This document shows, one piece after another, positions 8,329 to 17,048 of a stretch of DNA of 30,206 bases. The notes below the pieces were generated by a model. That model was given only the letters and a program-made list of their open reading frames with translations, did not search any database and was not told the origin of the DNA. Both the position numbers and the translations under genes were made by a program. Within the stretch, counting starts at the first letter, position 1. Each line of letters starts with the position of its first letter. Source of the stretch: an uncultured Porphyromonadaceae bacterium (GTDB lineage: Bacteria > Bacteroidota > Bacteroidia > Bacteroidales > Muribaculaceae); contig CABQCA010000010.1 of the NCBI GenBank assembly GCA_902462525.1, positions 1-30,206 of the forward strand. Reading direction: 5' to 3'.

Positions 8329-9387
8329 TCACCAGAGATTGAACCGCACGCCGAAAACAGCCTCCACCGACAGAACACCGCCGGCATAAGTTGTTTTCTC
8401 TTCGTTCACCACTGCAAGATCGAATTTACCTATTGTACCGAAAAAAAGCCGGTTGCCCGGACCATTCCACACCATCGACAATTTCATGCGGTTATAGAAC
8501 GAAAACGACACCTTTTCTATATCGGAATTCACGAATCCCTTGCGGATTCCAATGATGGGCGATTCACTCACACCCATGGTCCACCGCCGGCCAAGCACCC
8601 AGTTGTAGCCGTAGCCAACACGAATAGCATAATTGTGAGTGTTGACACGGTAATGATAGTCGGGCCAATTCAACGGCAACTGATCGCGCAACTCGGCCGG
8701 CAGGCCCTTGAAATTGAAATCGAGTTTCTGGGTGTAAATGGAAAAGCCGGTGTAAAACGACCCCTGACTTTTACGCTGCACACGGCTGAAGCTGAATGCA
8801 GCTGCCTCGGAATATCGTTTGTGCTTAAAGAAATAATATGCATCAATACCCCATGTGTGGTTGTTCACCGCATTGAATCCCAGATTGAGATGCATGGGAT
8901 CGTGAGTGTCGCCGAAACGCTTTATGGTTGTACCCACATCGTTCTTTATCAGATACACTTCGGCGGCAAAGAGCATACAATTGAATCCGAAACGGAAACG
9001 CTGGCGAGAGCGGTCGACGCCAGACATTAGTTTGCTAATATTCACATCGTATCCGCCCGACAGTGCCAAATAGGTGAGATAGAGGCCGACCGAAGTCGAC
9101 GGATCGGACTGCATGTACACATATTTGTTGTTCGGAATCACAAAGCGGTAACCGTCGCTCCAGCTTTCTGTAGTTATCTTGCCGTTGAATTTGTAACCGG
9201 TACCCTTGACGTAGGCGGTGTCGTAGCCGTTGAAAAACTTGTCGCCCCAACGATAGGTATTTACGCAGAAACGCGGAAACTTGCCCCAGGTGGCTATCGA
9301 GTCGAGAGCCAGCGACAGACCTTTTGCCTCCGCCCACGGCAGAAGCGCCATCAACAGCAAAAATATGACCGACAGCTTTCTCAACAT
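8329..9387 (-). CDS. DUF4421-family protein, secreted, probable outer-membrane beta-barrel
   Basis: 352 residues from ATG at 9387. An ATG at 9444 in the same frame lies upstream of the likely promoter and is rejected. The N-terminus MLRKLSVIFLLLMALLPWAEA is a signal peptide. The mature part is rich in Tyr, Phe and Gly with alternating strands (GYKFNGKITTESWSDGYRF, NYAIRVGYGYNWVLGRRW) and ends AVFGVRFNLW. An aromatic last residue after a strand is typical of outer-membrane barrels. I recognise it as the Bacteroidota DUF4421 family, function unknown. No clear terminator separates it from the OmpA-like gene 147 nt downstream, so some read-through is possible. Confidence 0.75.
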   Translation of the reverse strand: MLRKLSVIFLLLMALLPWAEAKGLSLALDSIATWGKFPRFCVNTYRWGDKFFNGYDTAYVKGTGYKFNGKITTESWSDGYRFVIPNNKYVYMQSDPSTSVGLYLTYLALSGGYDVNISKLMSGVDRSRQRFRFGFNCMLFAAEVYLIKNDVGTTIKRFGDTHDPMHLNLGFNAVNNHTWGIDAYYFFKHKRYSEAAAFSFSRVQRKSQGSFYTGFSIYTQKLDFNFKGLPAELRDQLPLNWPDYHYRVNTHNYAIRVGYGYNWVLGRRWTMGVSESPIIGIRKGFVNSDIEKVSFSFYNRMKLSMVWNGPGNRLFFGTIGKFDLAVVNEEKTTYAGGVLSVEAVFGVRFNLW

Positions 9388-9403
9388 AAAAATTAACGGC
9401 ACG

Positions 9404-9436
9404 CAAAGATAGTAATTTTCTGCCGCATATGCGCAA
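9404..9436 (-). promoter_or_regulatory. Promoter of DUF4421 gene
   Basis: On the minus strand TATCTTTG (9404-9411) is an exact TAnnTTTG. A weaker TTGC (9433-9436) lies 21 nt upstream. Transcription would start only about 10 nt before ATG 9387, which supports that start codon over the one at 9444. Confidence 0.55.
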
Positions 9437-9502
9437 TACAGCATTCAGAAAACTTGAACCGGAGGCCAAGCCCTACGCCTTTTGCTAAATTTTCTTAATT
9501 TA

Positions 9503-9534
9503 TTGTCACTCTATTACATTTTTATCTAAATTTG
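9503..9534 (+). promoter_or_regulatory. Promoter of malQ
   Basis: TTGT (9503-9506), 20 nt, then TAAATTTG (9527-9534), an exact -7 match. The malQ ATG is 68 nt downstream. Confidence 0.65.
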
Positions 9535-9601
9535 TTTTCCGATTTGAATTAAGATACTCACAGGAAACTAATTTCGATTATATTATACCTTCCATACACC
9601 C

Positions 9602-12280
9602 ATGAAACTGACTTTTTTCATCGACTACCGTACGCACTGGGGCGAATCTCTCTATGTCAGCGCCGACATCACGGCTCTGGGCGACGGCGATGCTTCCAAG
9701 GCTCTCAAAATGGATATCCGGGGCGACCGCTCTTGGTGGGCCGAGCTGGAGCTGCCCGACGATACACCTTCATTTCGATATGAATACGTGGTGCGCAACG
9801 AAAACGGCGACACTAAACGCGAATGGGGCGACAGTCACCTCTTCGAACCTGTCGCCGGTGTCAGCCGGTACAATCTCTATGACCGCTGGCACGAACAGCC
9901 GTTTAACAAGCCTTTCTACTCGCGGGCTTTCACAGAGTGTATTTTCCGCCACGACACAGCTCTCGACACCCATGTGCTGCCGGGAACAAATCTTCTGGTG
10001 TTCCACGTAGCCGCGCCTACAGTACCCTCCGACTGCATTCTTGCCATCAGCGGCGACGCCGACTCGCTGGGCAATTGGAAACCCGAATCAGCCCTGCGTC
10101 TCAGCGCCGAGTCGTTTCCGGTGTGGAAAATAGTTATTCCGGCATCGGGTCTCACTGCTGACACTCAGTATAAATTCCTCATCGTGCGCCGCAGCGACGG
10201 AAGCGTCGTGGGCTGGGAGGAAGGCGGCAACCGACGTCTCGGCATAACCCCCGAAGCAGGATGTGCCACCGTCATCGCCGGTCTGCGCTACCACTGCGAG
10301 GAAACGCCATGGAAGGGCGCCGGAACAGCAATACCGGTGTTTTCACTCCGCACCGAAGCCGACTTCGGGGTGGGCGATTTCTTCGACCTGATGCCGATGG
10401 TCGACTGGGCCGCCGCCACCGGACAGACTTTTCTCCAGATTCTGCCGATCAACGACACCACCATGACCGGCACATGGACCGACTCGTACCCCTACAACGC
10501 AAACTCCATATTCGCGCTGCACCCCATGTATCTCCGTCTCGAAGAACTCGGCACTCTCAACGACCCGGCCCGCGTGAAATACTACAACAACCTAAGGCAA
10601 GAACTCAACGCTCTGCCTACCGTCGACTACGAACGGGTCAACAAAGCCAAAAACGAATACTTCCGCGAAATTTTCACTCAGGAAGGAGCAAAATTGCTGG
10701 CGTCAGACGATTTCAAGACTTTCAAGGACAAAAATGCAGGCTGGCTCGAACCCTACGCCGCTTTCTGCGTACTCCGCGACCGGTTTGCCACACCCGATTT
10801 CTCGAAATGGGGAAAATATGCGGCTTACTCGCCCGAAATCCTCCGAAAAGTAAAAAAAGAGGCCGAAGCCGAAATGGACTTCGTCTACTATCTGCAGTTC
10901 AACCTCGACCGGCAGATGCGCCGTGTGCACGAATATGCCAACAGCCACGGCATAGCACTCAAAGGCGACATTCCTATCGGAATTTCTCGCACCAGCGCTG
11001 ACGCCTGGACCGATACCCGCCTGTTCAACATGGACTGTCAGGCCGGCGCGCCGCCCGACGATTTCTCCGTACTCGGCCAAAACTGGGGATTTCCCACTTA
11101 CAACTGGGACGAAATGGCCAAAGACGGATACGCATGGTGGAAAGCCCGCTTCCGAAAAATGGCCGAATACTTCGACGCCTACCGCATCGACCATGTGCTC
11201 GGATTCTTCCGTATATGGCAGATTCCCATGGACGCTCTTCACGGCCTACTTGGTTATTTCAACCCTGCCCTCCCCTTCACCCAGAGCGAACTGCGGTACA
11301 ACTATGACTTCTGGATCGACCCCGACCTCCACACCACTCCTTATATTATGGACTACTTCGTGGAAGATTTCTTCGGTCCCTACACCTCCGAGGCCTTAAA
11401 CAAATTCTGCAAAAAACTGAAAGGCGGACGCTACCGGCTCAAGAACGAATTCAACACCCAGCGCAAAGTCGCCGACTATTTCGCCGGACAGCCCGGAAGC
11501 GAAAAGAACACACGCATATGCCAGGGTCTTCTCGGACTCATCGACCAGGTTCTTTTCATCGAGGACCCCGTAGAAAAAGGCAAGTACCATCCCCGCATCA
11601 CAAGCCAGTACACATATATCTACCGCGCCCTCAACGACTACGAGCGCTGGTGCTTCAACCGTCTCTACAACGACTTCTTCTACCACCGTCACAATGAATT
11701 CTGGTACGATAAAGCTATGAGCAAGCTTCCGCCGCTCATCGACTCCACCGACATGCTCGTCTGCGCCGAAGACCTCGGAATGATTCCCGACTGCGTACCC
11801 GCCGTAATGAACAAACTCGACATACTGTCGCTCGAAATACAGCGTATGCCCAAAGAACCCGGCGCAGCTTTCGGCGACACCTGGTACTACCCTTACTACT
11901 CGGTCTGCACCACTTCGACACACGACATGGGAGGCATCCGCCAATGGTGGGAAGAGGACCGTGCACGCTCGCAGCGCTACTTCAACGAAGTGCTCAAGGA
12001 GCAGGGACCGATGCCCTACTACGCCGAACCGTGGATATGCGACCGCATAATCGACCTGAACCTCGCAGCCCCTTCAATGCTCTGCATATTCCCTCTGCAG
12101 GACTGGCTCAGCATCAGCGGCAAACTACGTCGTGAAAAGCCCACAGAAGAGCAGATCAATGTTCCGGCCGACTCGCGTCATTACTGGCGCTACCGCATGC
12201 ACCTCACTATCGGGGAACTTGCTGCTAACACCGACTTTACAACCGGACTCCGTAAAAAGATAGAATCTTTCGGCCGCTGA
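9602..12280 (+). CDS. malQ: 4-alpha-glucanotransferase (GH77) with two N-terminal CBM20-like domains
   Basis: 892 residues, far longer than E. coli-type MalQ because about 240 residues precede the catalytic barrel. Residues 1-105 and about 125-235 look like two starch-binding CBM20 modules (LYVSADITALGDGDASKAL; CILAISGDADSLGNWKPESA). The GH77 part starts near IPVFSLRTEADFGVGDF. Family residues are present: the nucleophile Asp530 in YRIDHVLGFFR, the acid/base Glu723 in CAEDLGMIP, and Asp775 in STHDMGG. The arrangement resembles plant DPE2 and Bacteroides MalQ. It disproportionates maltodextrins in the cytoplasm during starch or glycogen use; no signal peptide is seen. It is monocistronic, with its own promoter and a strong terminator after the stop. 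No other starch genes are adjacent. Confidence 0.96.
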   Translation: MKLTFFIDYRTHWGESLYVSADITALGDGDASKALKMDIRGDRSWWAELELPDDTPSFRYEYVVRNENGDTKREWGDSHLFEPVAGVSRYNLYDRWHEQPFNKPFYSRAFTECIFRHDTALDTHVLPGTNLLVFHVAAPTVPSDCILAISGDADSLGNWKPESALRLSAESFPVWKIVIPASGLTADTQYKFLIVRRSDGSVVGWEEGGNRRLGITPEAGCATVIAGLRYHCEETPWKGAGTAIPVFSLRTEADFGVGDFFDLMPMVDWAAATGQTFLQILPINDTTMTGTWTDSYPYNANSIFALHPMYLRLEELGTLNDPARVKYYNNLRQELNALPTVDYERVNKAKNEYFREIFTQEGAKLLASDDFKTFKDKNAGWLEPYAAFCVLRDRFATPDFSKWGKYAAYSPEILRKVKKEAEAEMDFVYYLQFNLDRQMRRVHEYANSHGIALKGDIPIGISRTSADAWTDTRLFNMDCQAGAPPDDFSVLGQNWGFPTYNWDEMAKDGYAWWKARFRKMAEYFDAYRIDHVLGFFRIWQIPMDALHGLLGYFNPALPFTQSELRYNYDFWIDPDLHTTPYIMDYFVEDFFGPYTSEALNKFCKKLKGGRYRLKNEFNTQRKVADYFAGQPGSEKNTRICQGLLGLIDQVLFIEDPVEKGKYHPRITSQYTYIYRALNDYERWCFNRLYNDFFYHRHNEFWYDKAMSKLPPLIDSTDMLVCAEDLGMIPDCVPAVMNKLDILSLEIQRMPKEPGAAFGDTWYYPYYSVCTTSTHDMGGIRQWWEEDRARSQRYFNEVLKEQGPMPYYAEPWICDRIIDLNLAAPSMLCIFPLQDWLSISGKLRREKPTEEQINVPADSRHYWRYRMHLTIGELAANTDFTTGLRKKIESFGR

Positions 12281-12313
12281 TTCAGTTTAGAAAGTCGAAT
12301 AATAATAAATAAA

Positions 12314-12362
12314 AGGTCAGGAGAACAGCTCCGGGGATCCCCGAGTGCTGTTCTCCTGACCT
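12314..12362. terminator. Strong bidirectional terminator between malQ and the metal permease
   Basis: A perfect 16-bp inverted repeat, AGGTCAGGAGAACAGC (12314-12329) and its complement (12347-12362), encloses a 17-nt loop. The loop itself contains CGGGGATCCCCG. A-rich sequence lies on the left flank and ATTTTAACTT on the right, so it can serve both converging genes. Confidence 0.92.
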
Positions 12363-12387
12363 ATTTTAACTTATTACTCTTTTTCGA

Positions 12388-13626
12388 CTAACCTCTGATG
12401 TCGTCCTTGACGTCGAAGCCGGCAGAGCGGACGGCAGCGATGACATCGGCGGCGCTATGATCGCCCGCAACGGTGGCTTTACCGGTTGAGAGATTTACGT
12501 CGACCTGCCCGACGCCTTTCACCGAGGCTATCGCTTTTGTCACAGCGGCCTGGCAGTGAGGGCAGTTCATGCCCGTGATTGTGTATTCCTTTGTCATTTC
12601 TGTAGTATTTATATGGTTGTGTCTGTGTCGTTTAATAAAAGTGTAAATCAACAGTAACACAAGGGCTGCCGAGCACAGGGTGCTGAAAACATTGAATTCA
12701 TGACCATGCGCACAGCCTCCGCGGGCAAATGCGACCGAAAACCATTCGGCCGGCAGAAGGTAGTCGATGGCAAGCCCGAAAGCGAGGGCGCCTATAATAA
12801 TAGATGCAAGGTAGACCGACGCCGACTTGCGGCCCATTTCGCGGGATATGAGGGCGAAAGAGGCAAAATTCGCAGCGGGACCCGCCATCAGAAGCACCAG
12901 TGCCGTGCCGGGCGACAGTCCTTTGAGCATCAGAGAGAGTGCGATAGGAATCGAACCAGTTGCACACACGTACATCGGAATGGCTATCACCATAACCGCG
13001 AGCATCGACAACAGAGGCTTGTCGCCGAACACACCGAAAAAATCATCGGGCACATAAACAGTTATCACAGCTGCTATTATCAGGCCTACTGTAAGCCAGC
13101 CGCCAATACTTCCCACAAGGTCGATGAAGCCATAGCGCAGTGCATCGGCGCACTTCCGGGCAAAAGATTTCGCAACCGGCATCCCGTCGGAGCTGCATGC
13201 CTTATCGCACGCCACCGGCGCCTCCTGCTTTTCGCTTCTTCCCACAGCAACACCACCGAAGAGTGCCGTCACGAGAGCTGCTATCGGCCTTATCACAGCA
13301 AAGGCCGGTCCGAGAAGCGACCATGTGGCCGCTATGCTGTCGACTCCGGTCTGCGGGGTCGCGACAAGGAACGATGTCGACGCAGCCTTCGATGCTCCGT
13401 TACGGTGCATGGCAATAGCCGTCGGAAGCACTCCGCACGAACACAGAGGCAACGGTATGCCGATGGCAGCAGCCTTCACGACAGAACGCCAGCCACGCCC
13501 TGCGAGGTGACGCGAAATTGTGGTCTGCGGTATGAATGCATGCATCACACCAGCAATGAGAAAGCCAAACAATATGTAAGGCGACATCTCATTGAGCATA
13601 TATAACAACGAATCAAACAATTCCAT
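12388..13626 (-). CDS. Metal efflux permease (SO_0444/ArsP_1-like) fused to C-terminal HMA domain
   Basis: 412 residues. Residues 1-330 hold about eight hydrophobic helices. Family-type motifs are IPLPLCSCGVLPTA (Cys62, Cys64), SFLVATPQTG, and MYVCATGSIPIAL with Cys221. A loop at 131-152 has extra Cys (VACDKACSS). I assign the permease part to the PF03773-type permeases, which include the SO_0444 Cu/Zn efflux group. Residues about 344-412 form a complete heavy-metal-associated domain with TGMNCPHC (Cys355, Cys358), as in CopZ. The linker HRHRHNHIN-type tail is His-rich and may also bind metal. Met344 at the junction (codon at 12597) could be an internal start. A Fur-family gene lies upstream on the same strand, suggesting metal-responsive control. 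The metal (Cu, Zn or other) is not determined. Confidence 0.87.
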   Translation of the reverse strand: MELFDSLLYMLNEMSPYILFGFLIAGVMHAFIPQTTISRHLAGRGWRSVVKAAAIGIPLPLCSCGVLPTAIAMHRNGASKAASTSFLVATPQTGVDSIAATWSLLGPAFAVIRPIAALVTALFGGVAVGRSEKQEAPVACDKACSSDGMPVAKSFARKCADALRYGFIDLVGSIGGWLTVGLIIAAVITVYVPDDFFGVFGDKPLLSMLAVMVIAIPMYVCATGSIPIALSLMLKGLSPGTALVLLMAGPAANFASFALISREMGRKSASVYLASIIIGALAFGLAIDYLLPAEWFSVAFARGGCAHGHEFNVFSTLCSAALVLLLIYTFIKRHRHNHINTTEMTKEYTITGMNCPHCQAAVTKAIASVKGVGQVDVNLSTGKATVAGDHSAADVIAAVRSAGFDVKDDIRG

Positions 13627-13663
13627 TTTTTTATTTTATAAGTGATTGATAAAGGGTGAAAAT

Positions 13664-13699
13664 GAAGTTGAGAAAGTGTAAAGAGCGTAAAAAGTTAAG
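13664..13699. repeat. Degenerate 9-bp tandem array (AAAGTTNAG family), copy 1
   Basis: Four consecutive nonamers: GAAGTTGAG, AAAGTGTAA, AGAGCGTAA, AAAGTTAAG. They lie in the gap between the Fur-like gene and the permease. A matching array is at 23032-23067. Confidence 0.65.
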
Positions 13700-13714
13700 A
13701 TAATGGCACTTTCG

Positions 13715-13766
13715 CAGCTTGTCAGCCCGTCCGCCTGTCAGCCCGTCTGCCCATCCGCCCGTCTGC
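13715..13766. repeat. Degenerate 8-bp tandem array (AGCCCGTC family), copy 2
   Basis: Six and a half octamers in phase: CAGCTTGT, CAGCCCGT, CCGCCTGT, CAGCCCGT, CTGCCCAT, CCGCCCGT, CTGC. The array abuts the Fur-like stop codon. It is the reverse complement of the family at 573-649. Confidence 0.8.
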
Positions 13767-14198
13767 TTAAATCTCCTTATCCGAGCATTTATCACAAAGA
13801 CCTGTGATGACAAAATTGCGCTGGCGGCCAATAAAGCCACCGGGCAATTTCACCTCCGGCACCGGCACATCCGGCAGACAGATAGTACGGCCACACCGCT
13901 CGCATCGGAAATGAACGTGCTCGTCGCTGTCGGCATCATCGCCATCGCTGTGACAGACTTCGTACTTTACCGAACCAGTCCCATCGGCGATGGCATGAAT
14001 CAGCCCCGCCTCAAGAAACAATGATATCGAGCGGGAGACAGAACTGCGGTCGACTGTCTCGAGCGCCTTCTCAACCTCAAACGACGACATCGGTGCACAC
14101 GCCGTCCAAAGCGTTCTGAATACAAGCAAACGCACAGGCGACAGTCTCACACCATGCTCTGCCATACGCGCCTCCATTTCTCTGATGTCTTCTTTCAT
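13767..14198 (-). CDS. Fur-family metal-responsive transcription regulator
   Basis: 143 residues. The N-terminal winged helix (about 12-75) contains LSPVRLLVFRTLW and DRSSVSRSISLFLEAGLI, the Fur-type recognition helix region. The dimerisation half has HVHFRCERCGRTICL (Cys99, Cys102) and GLCDKC (Cys135, Cys138), the four-Cys structural zinc site of Fur/Zur/PerR proteins. An acidic His-containing loop (CHSDGDDADSDEH) may be a sensing site. Fur, Zur and PerR cannot be told apart from sequence alone. The neighbouring metal permease with an HMA domain favours a Zur- or Cu/Zn-type role. The gap to the permease (about 140 nt) is filled with two repeat arrays. Confidence 0.88.
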   Translation of the reverse strand: MKEDIREMEARMAEHGVRLSPVRLLVFRTLWTACAPMSSFEVEKALETVDRSSVSRSISLFLEAGLIHAIADGTGSVKYEVCHSDGDDADSDEHVHFRCERCGRTICLPDVPVPEVKLPGGFIGRQRNFVITGLCDKCSDKEI

Positions 14199-14218
14199 CG
14201 ATTTCTAATTTTATAACG

Positions 14219-14226
14219 CAAAAATA
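14219..14226 (-). promoter_or_regulatory. -7 element upstream of the Fur-like gene
   Basis: On the minus strand TATTTTTG matches TAnnTTTG and sits 20 nt before the ATG at 14198. No convincing -33 element is seen at the expected distance. Confidence 0.4.
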
Positions 14227-14331
14227 CAAAAAATTCCTCGCACACCTTATGCAGACTGACATCTTAGAAACCGGAAACAACGGACTGACAGTACTTTATT
14301 CAATTTTACCACGGCTGCTACAGAAAAAAAA

Positions 14332-14363
14332 TTGTGCCGTTTTGCAATTTTTGCATAACTTTG
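14332..14363 (+). promoter_or_regulatory. Promoter of typA operon
   Basis: TTGT (14332-14335), 20 nt, then TAACTTTG (14356-14363), an exact -7 match. The typA ATG is 24 nt downstream. Confidence 0.7.
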
Positions 14364-14386
14364 CAGTTTGAAAACAGAGATTTTAT

Positions 14387-16186
14387 ATGCAGAAGATACG
14401 TAACATCGCTATTATAGCGCATGTAGACCACGGTAAAACTACTCTGGTCGACAAAATGCTCCTCGCCGGTCACCTTTTCAGAGAGAACCAGAATGCCGGC
14501 GAACTGATACTCGACAATAACGATCTCGAGCGGGAGCGCGGCATAACAATTCTTTCAAAGAACGTTTCGATAGACTACAAAGGCTATAAAATCAATATCA
14601 TAGACACACCGGGACACGCCGACTTCGGCGGCGAGGTGGAGCGAGTGCTCAACATGGCCGACGGCTGTCTGCTGCTTGTCGACGCTTTCGAAGGCCCCAT
14701 GCCCCAGACTCGCTTCGTGCTCCAGAAAGCCATCGAAATGGGCCTCAAGCCAGTGGTGGTCATCAATAAAGTCGACAAACCGAACTGCCGTCCCGAGGAG
14801 GTGCAGGAAATGGTGTTCGATCTCATGTTCTCGCTCGATGCCACCGAGGAACAGCTCGACTTCCCCACCCTTTACGGCTCGGCAAAGCAGGGATGGATGA
14901 GCGAGGACTACAAAACACCGACCGACAACATTCTGCCCCTGCTCGACGCCATCATCAAATACATCCCCGGCCCCGAAGAGAACCCCGGCGATGCTCAGAT
15001 GCTGATCACTTCGCTGGACTACTCCAAATATGTAGGCCGCATAGCCATCGGCCGGGTTCACCGCGGCACACTGCGCGAAAATCAGGAAATAGCACTCTGC
15101 CGCCGCGACGGCACCACAGTAAAACAGCGCATCAAAGAACTTCACACCTTCGAAGGCATGGGCCGCAAAAAGGTGGAATGTGTCGAGAACGGCGATATCT
15201 GTGCCCTTGTGGGTATCGAAGGTTTCGAAATCGGCGATACTATCGCTGACGTCAACAACCCCGAACCGCTTCCCCGCATCGCCATCGACGAGCCTACCAT
15301 GTCGATGACTTTCACAATCAACGACAGTCCCTTCTTCGGGCGCGACGGCAAGTACGTTACATCGCGCCATATCGGCGACCGTCTCGCCGCCGAACTCGAC
15401 CGCAATCTTGCCCTTCGTGTGGAAAAAGGCGCCAAGGAAGATATGTGGACTGTTTTCGGACGCGGCGTGCTGCATCTGTCGGTGCTCATCGAAACTATGC
15501 GCCGCGAAGGCTACGAACTGCAGGTAGGTCAGCCACAGGTAATAATCCGCGAAATCGACGGCAGAAAATGCGAACCGGTCGAACTTCTCACAATCAACGT
15601 GCCCGAGGAATTCGCATCTAAAATGATCGATATGGTGACACGCCGCAAAGGCGATCTTGTGGCAATGAACACCAAGAACGACCGTGTGCAGCTCGAGTTC
15701 CAGATACCCTCGCGAGGTATCATAGGCCTGCGCGGCAACGTGCTCACAGCTTCGGGCGGCGAAGCCATCATGGCGCACCGCTTCCTTGAATTCCAGCCCT
15801 GGAAAGGCGACATCGAGCGTCGCACCAACGGCTCGCTAATCGCCATAGAATCGGGCACCGCCTACGCCTACGCCATCGACAAGCTTCAGGACCGTGGCCG
15901 CTTCTTCATCTTCCCTCAGGAAGAAGTGTACGCCGGCCAGGTGGTGGGCGAGAACGCCAAGGACAACGACATACCCGTCAACGTTACCAAAAGCAAGAAG
16001 CTTACCAACATGCGCGCCTCGGGCGCCGACGACAAGGCCCGCATCGTGCCCCCGGTGGTATTCAGCCTCGAAGAAGCCCTCGAGTACATCAAAGAAGACG
16101 AATATGTAGAAGTGACGCCCCACCATATCCGCCTGCGAAAGATTATCCTCGATGAAATAGAACGCAAACGCGCCAACCGACAGTGA
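14387..16186 (+). CDS. typA: Ribosome-associated GTPase TypA/BipA
   Basis: 599 residues, normal for the family. The translational GTPase G motifs are in order: AHVDHGKT (11-18), RGITI (51-55), DTPGH (73-77) and NKVD (127-130). EF-G-like domains follow, then the TypA-specific C-terminus (GTAYAYAIDKLQDRGRFFIF). Family knowledge: BipA binds 70S ribosomes and aids ribosome assembly and stress or cold adaptation. It is the first gene of a unit whose second gene, folP, begins within its stop codon (GTGA overlap at 16183-16186). Confidence 0.97.
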   Translation: MQKIRNIAIIAHVDHGKTTLVDKMLLAGHLFRENQNAGELILDNNDLERERGITILSKNVSIDYKGYKINIIDTPGHADFGGEVERVLNMADGCLLLVDAFEGPMPQTRFVLQKAIEMGLKPVVVINKVDKPNCRPEEVQEMVFDLMFSLDATEEQLDFPTLYGSAKQGWMSEDYKTPTDNILPLLDAIIKYIPGPEENPGDAQMLITSLDYSKYVGRIAIGRVHRGTLRENQEIALCRRDGTTVKQRIKELHTFEGMGRKKVECVENGDICALVGIEGFEIGDTIADVNNPEPLPRIAIDEPTMSMTFTINDSPFFGRDGKYVTSRHIGDRLAAELDRNLALRVEKGAKEDMWTVFGRGVLHLSVLIETMRREGYELQVGQPQVIIREIDGRKCEPVELLTINVPEEFASKMIDMVTRRKGDLVAMNTKNDRVQLEFQIPSRGIIGLRGNVLTASGGEAIMAHRFLEFQPWKGDIERRTNGSLIAIESGTAYAYAIDKLQDRGRFFIFPQEEVYAGQVVGENAKDNDIPVNVTKSKKLTNMRASGADDKARIVPPVVFSLEEALEYIKEDEYVEVTPHHIRLRKIILDEIERKRANRQ

Positions 16187-17034
16187 CATTCCGCCCTTTC
16201 AGCCTCCGAATCAAAGGCCGTATGCGGCTCTACAGCCGTCCGGCCGTGATGGGCATCATCAATCTGACGCCCGACTCGTTCTATGCGCCGTCGCGCCACG
16301 CCGCACCCTCCGATGCCGCCCGCACGGCCGCCGCAATGGTAGCCGAAGGCGCCGACATGCTCGATCTCGGGGCATACTCTTCACGGCCTGGAGCCTCTGA
16401 AGTAAGCGAAGCCGAAGAGACCGAGCGCCTCTGCCGCGGTGTCGAGGCTGTCAGAAACGAAATCGGCCCTGAAATTCCGATTTCGGTCGACACCTTCAGG
16501 GGCGCCGTAGCCAGGGCAGCTGTCGGAGCCGGTGCCGACATCGTCAACGACATATCGGGCGGCGAACTCGACGCCGGCATGTTCGCCACCGTCGCCGACC
16601 TCGGATGTCCATACGTGCTGATGCACATGCGCGGCACACCGGCGACAATGCAGTCGCTCACCGACTACACCGACGTCGCCGCCGAAGTCACAACATACCT
16701 CAGCAGGCGTGCAGCCATGCTCCACTCCCTCGGCGTGGCCGACGTAATCGTCGACCCCGGTTTCGGCTTTGCCAAAACCCTCGGACAGAACTACAGGCTG
16801 CTTGCATCCCTCGATACCATAGCGGCCCTCGGTATGCCGGTCCTGGCGGGAATGTCGCGAAAGTCAATGCTGTCGCGGCTGCCCGGAGTTGCACCCGAAG
16901 CCATACTCTCAGCAACTACAGCCGTCAACACCATAGCCCTCGAGCGCGGCGCGGCCATCGTACGCGTCCACGACGTCCCCGAGGCTGTCGCCGCCGTCGC
17001 CGTTGTCTCCGCCCTCAATTCCTCCGACCTTTAA
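16183..17034 (+). CDS. folP: Dihydropteroate synthase
   Basis: 283 residues from a GTG at 16183 that overlaps the typA stop by 4 bases. An ATG at 16222 is possible, but it would remove the FSLRIKGRMRLYSRP strand that precedes MGIINLTPDSF in relatives. Motifs: NLTPDSF (27-33), the SVDTFR region (about 101-106), VNDISGG, MHMRGTP, VDPGFGFAKTLGQN and GMSRKSML. It joins 7,8-dihydropterin pyrophosphate with p-aminobenzoate in folate synthesis and is the sulfonamide target. cdaA starts 14 nt after its stop, so the two are co-transcribed. Confidence 0.95.
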   Translation: MTFRPFSLRIKGRMRLYSRPAVMGIINLTPDSFYAPSRHAAPSDAARTAAAMVAEGADMLDLGAYSSRPGASEVSEAEETERLCRGVEAVRNEIGPEIPISVDTFRGAVARAAVGAGADIVNDISGGELDAGMFATVADLGCPYVLMHMRGTPATMQSLTDYTDVAAEVTTYLSRRAAMLHSLGVADVIVDPGFGFAKTLGQNYRLLASLDTIAALGMPVLAGMSRKSMLSRLPGVAPEAILSATTAVNTIALERGAAIVRVHDVPEAVAAVAVVSALNSSDL

Positions 17035-17048
17035 ATACTCCTCACAAC

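Noticed and set aside
13631..13840. 69-codon minus-strand frame across the repeat arrays
   Set aside because: Its translation is mostly repeat-derived (TGGWADGLTGGRADK) and it overlaps the real Fur-like gene.
14555..15778. 407-codon open frame antisense to typA
   Set aside because: Shadow of a highly conserved GTPase; no domain recognised.
16605..17048. N-terminal extension of cdaA through folP sequence
   Set aside because: The extension is Arg/His-rich, overlaps folP out of frame, and lacks the CdaA N-terminal helices, which begin at GTG 17049.
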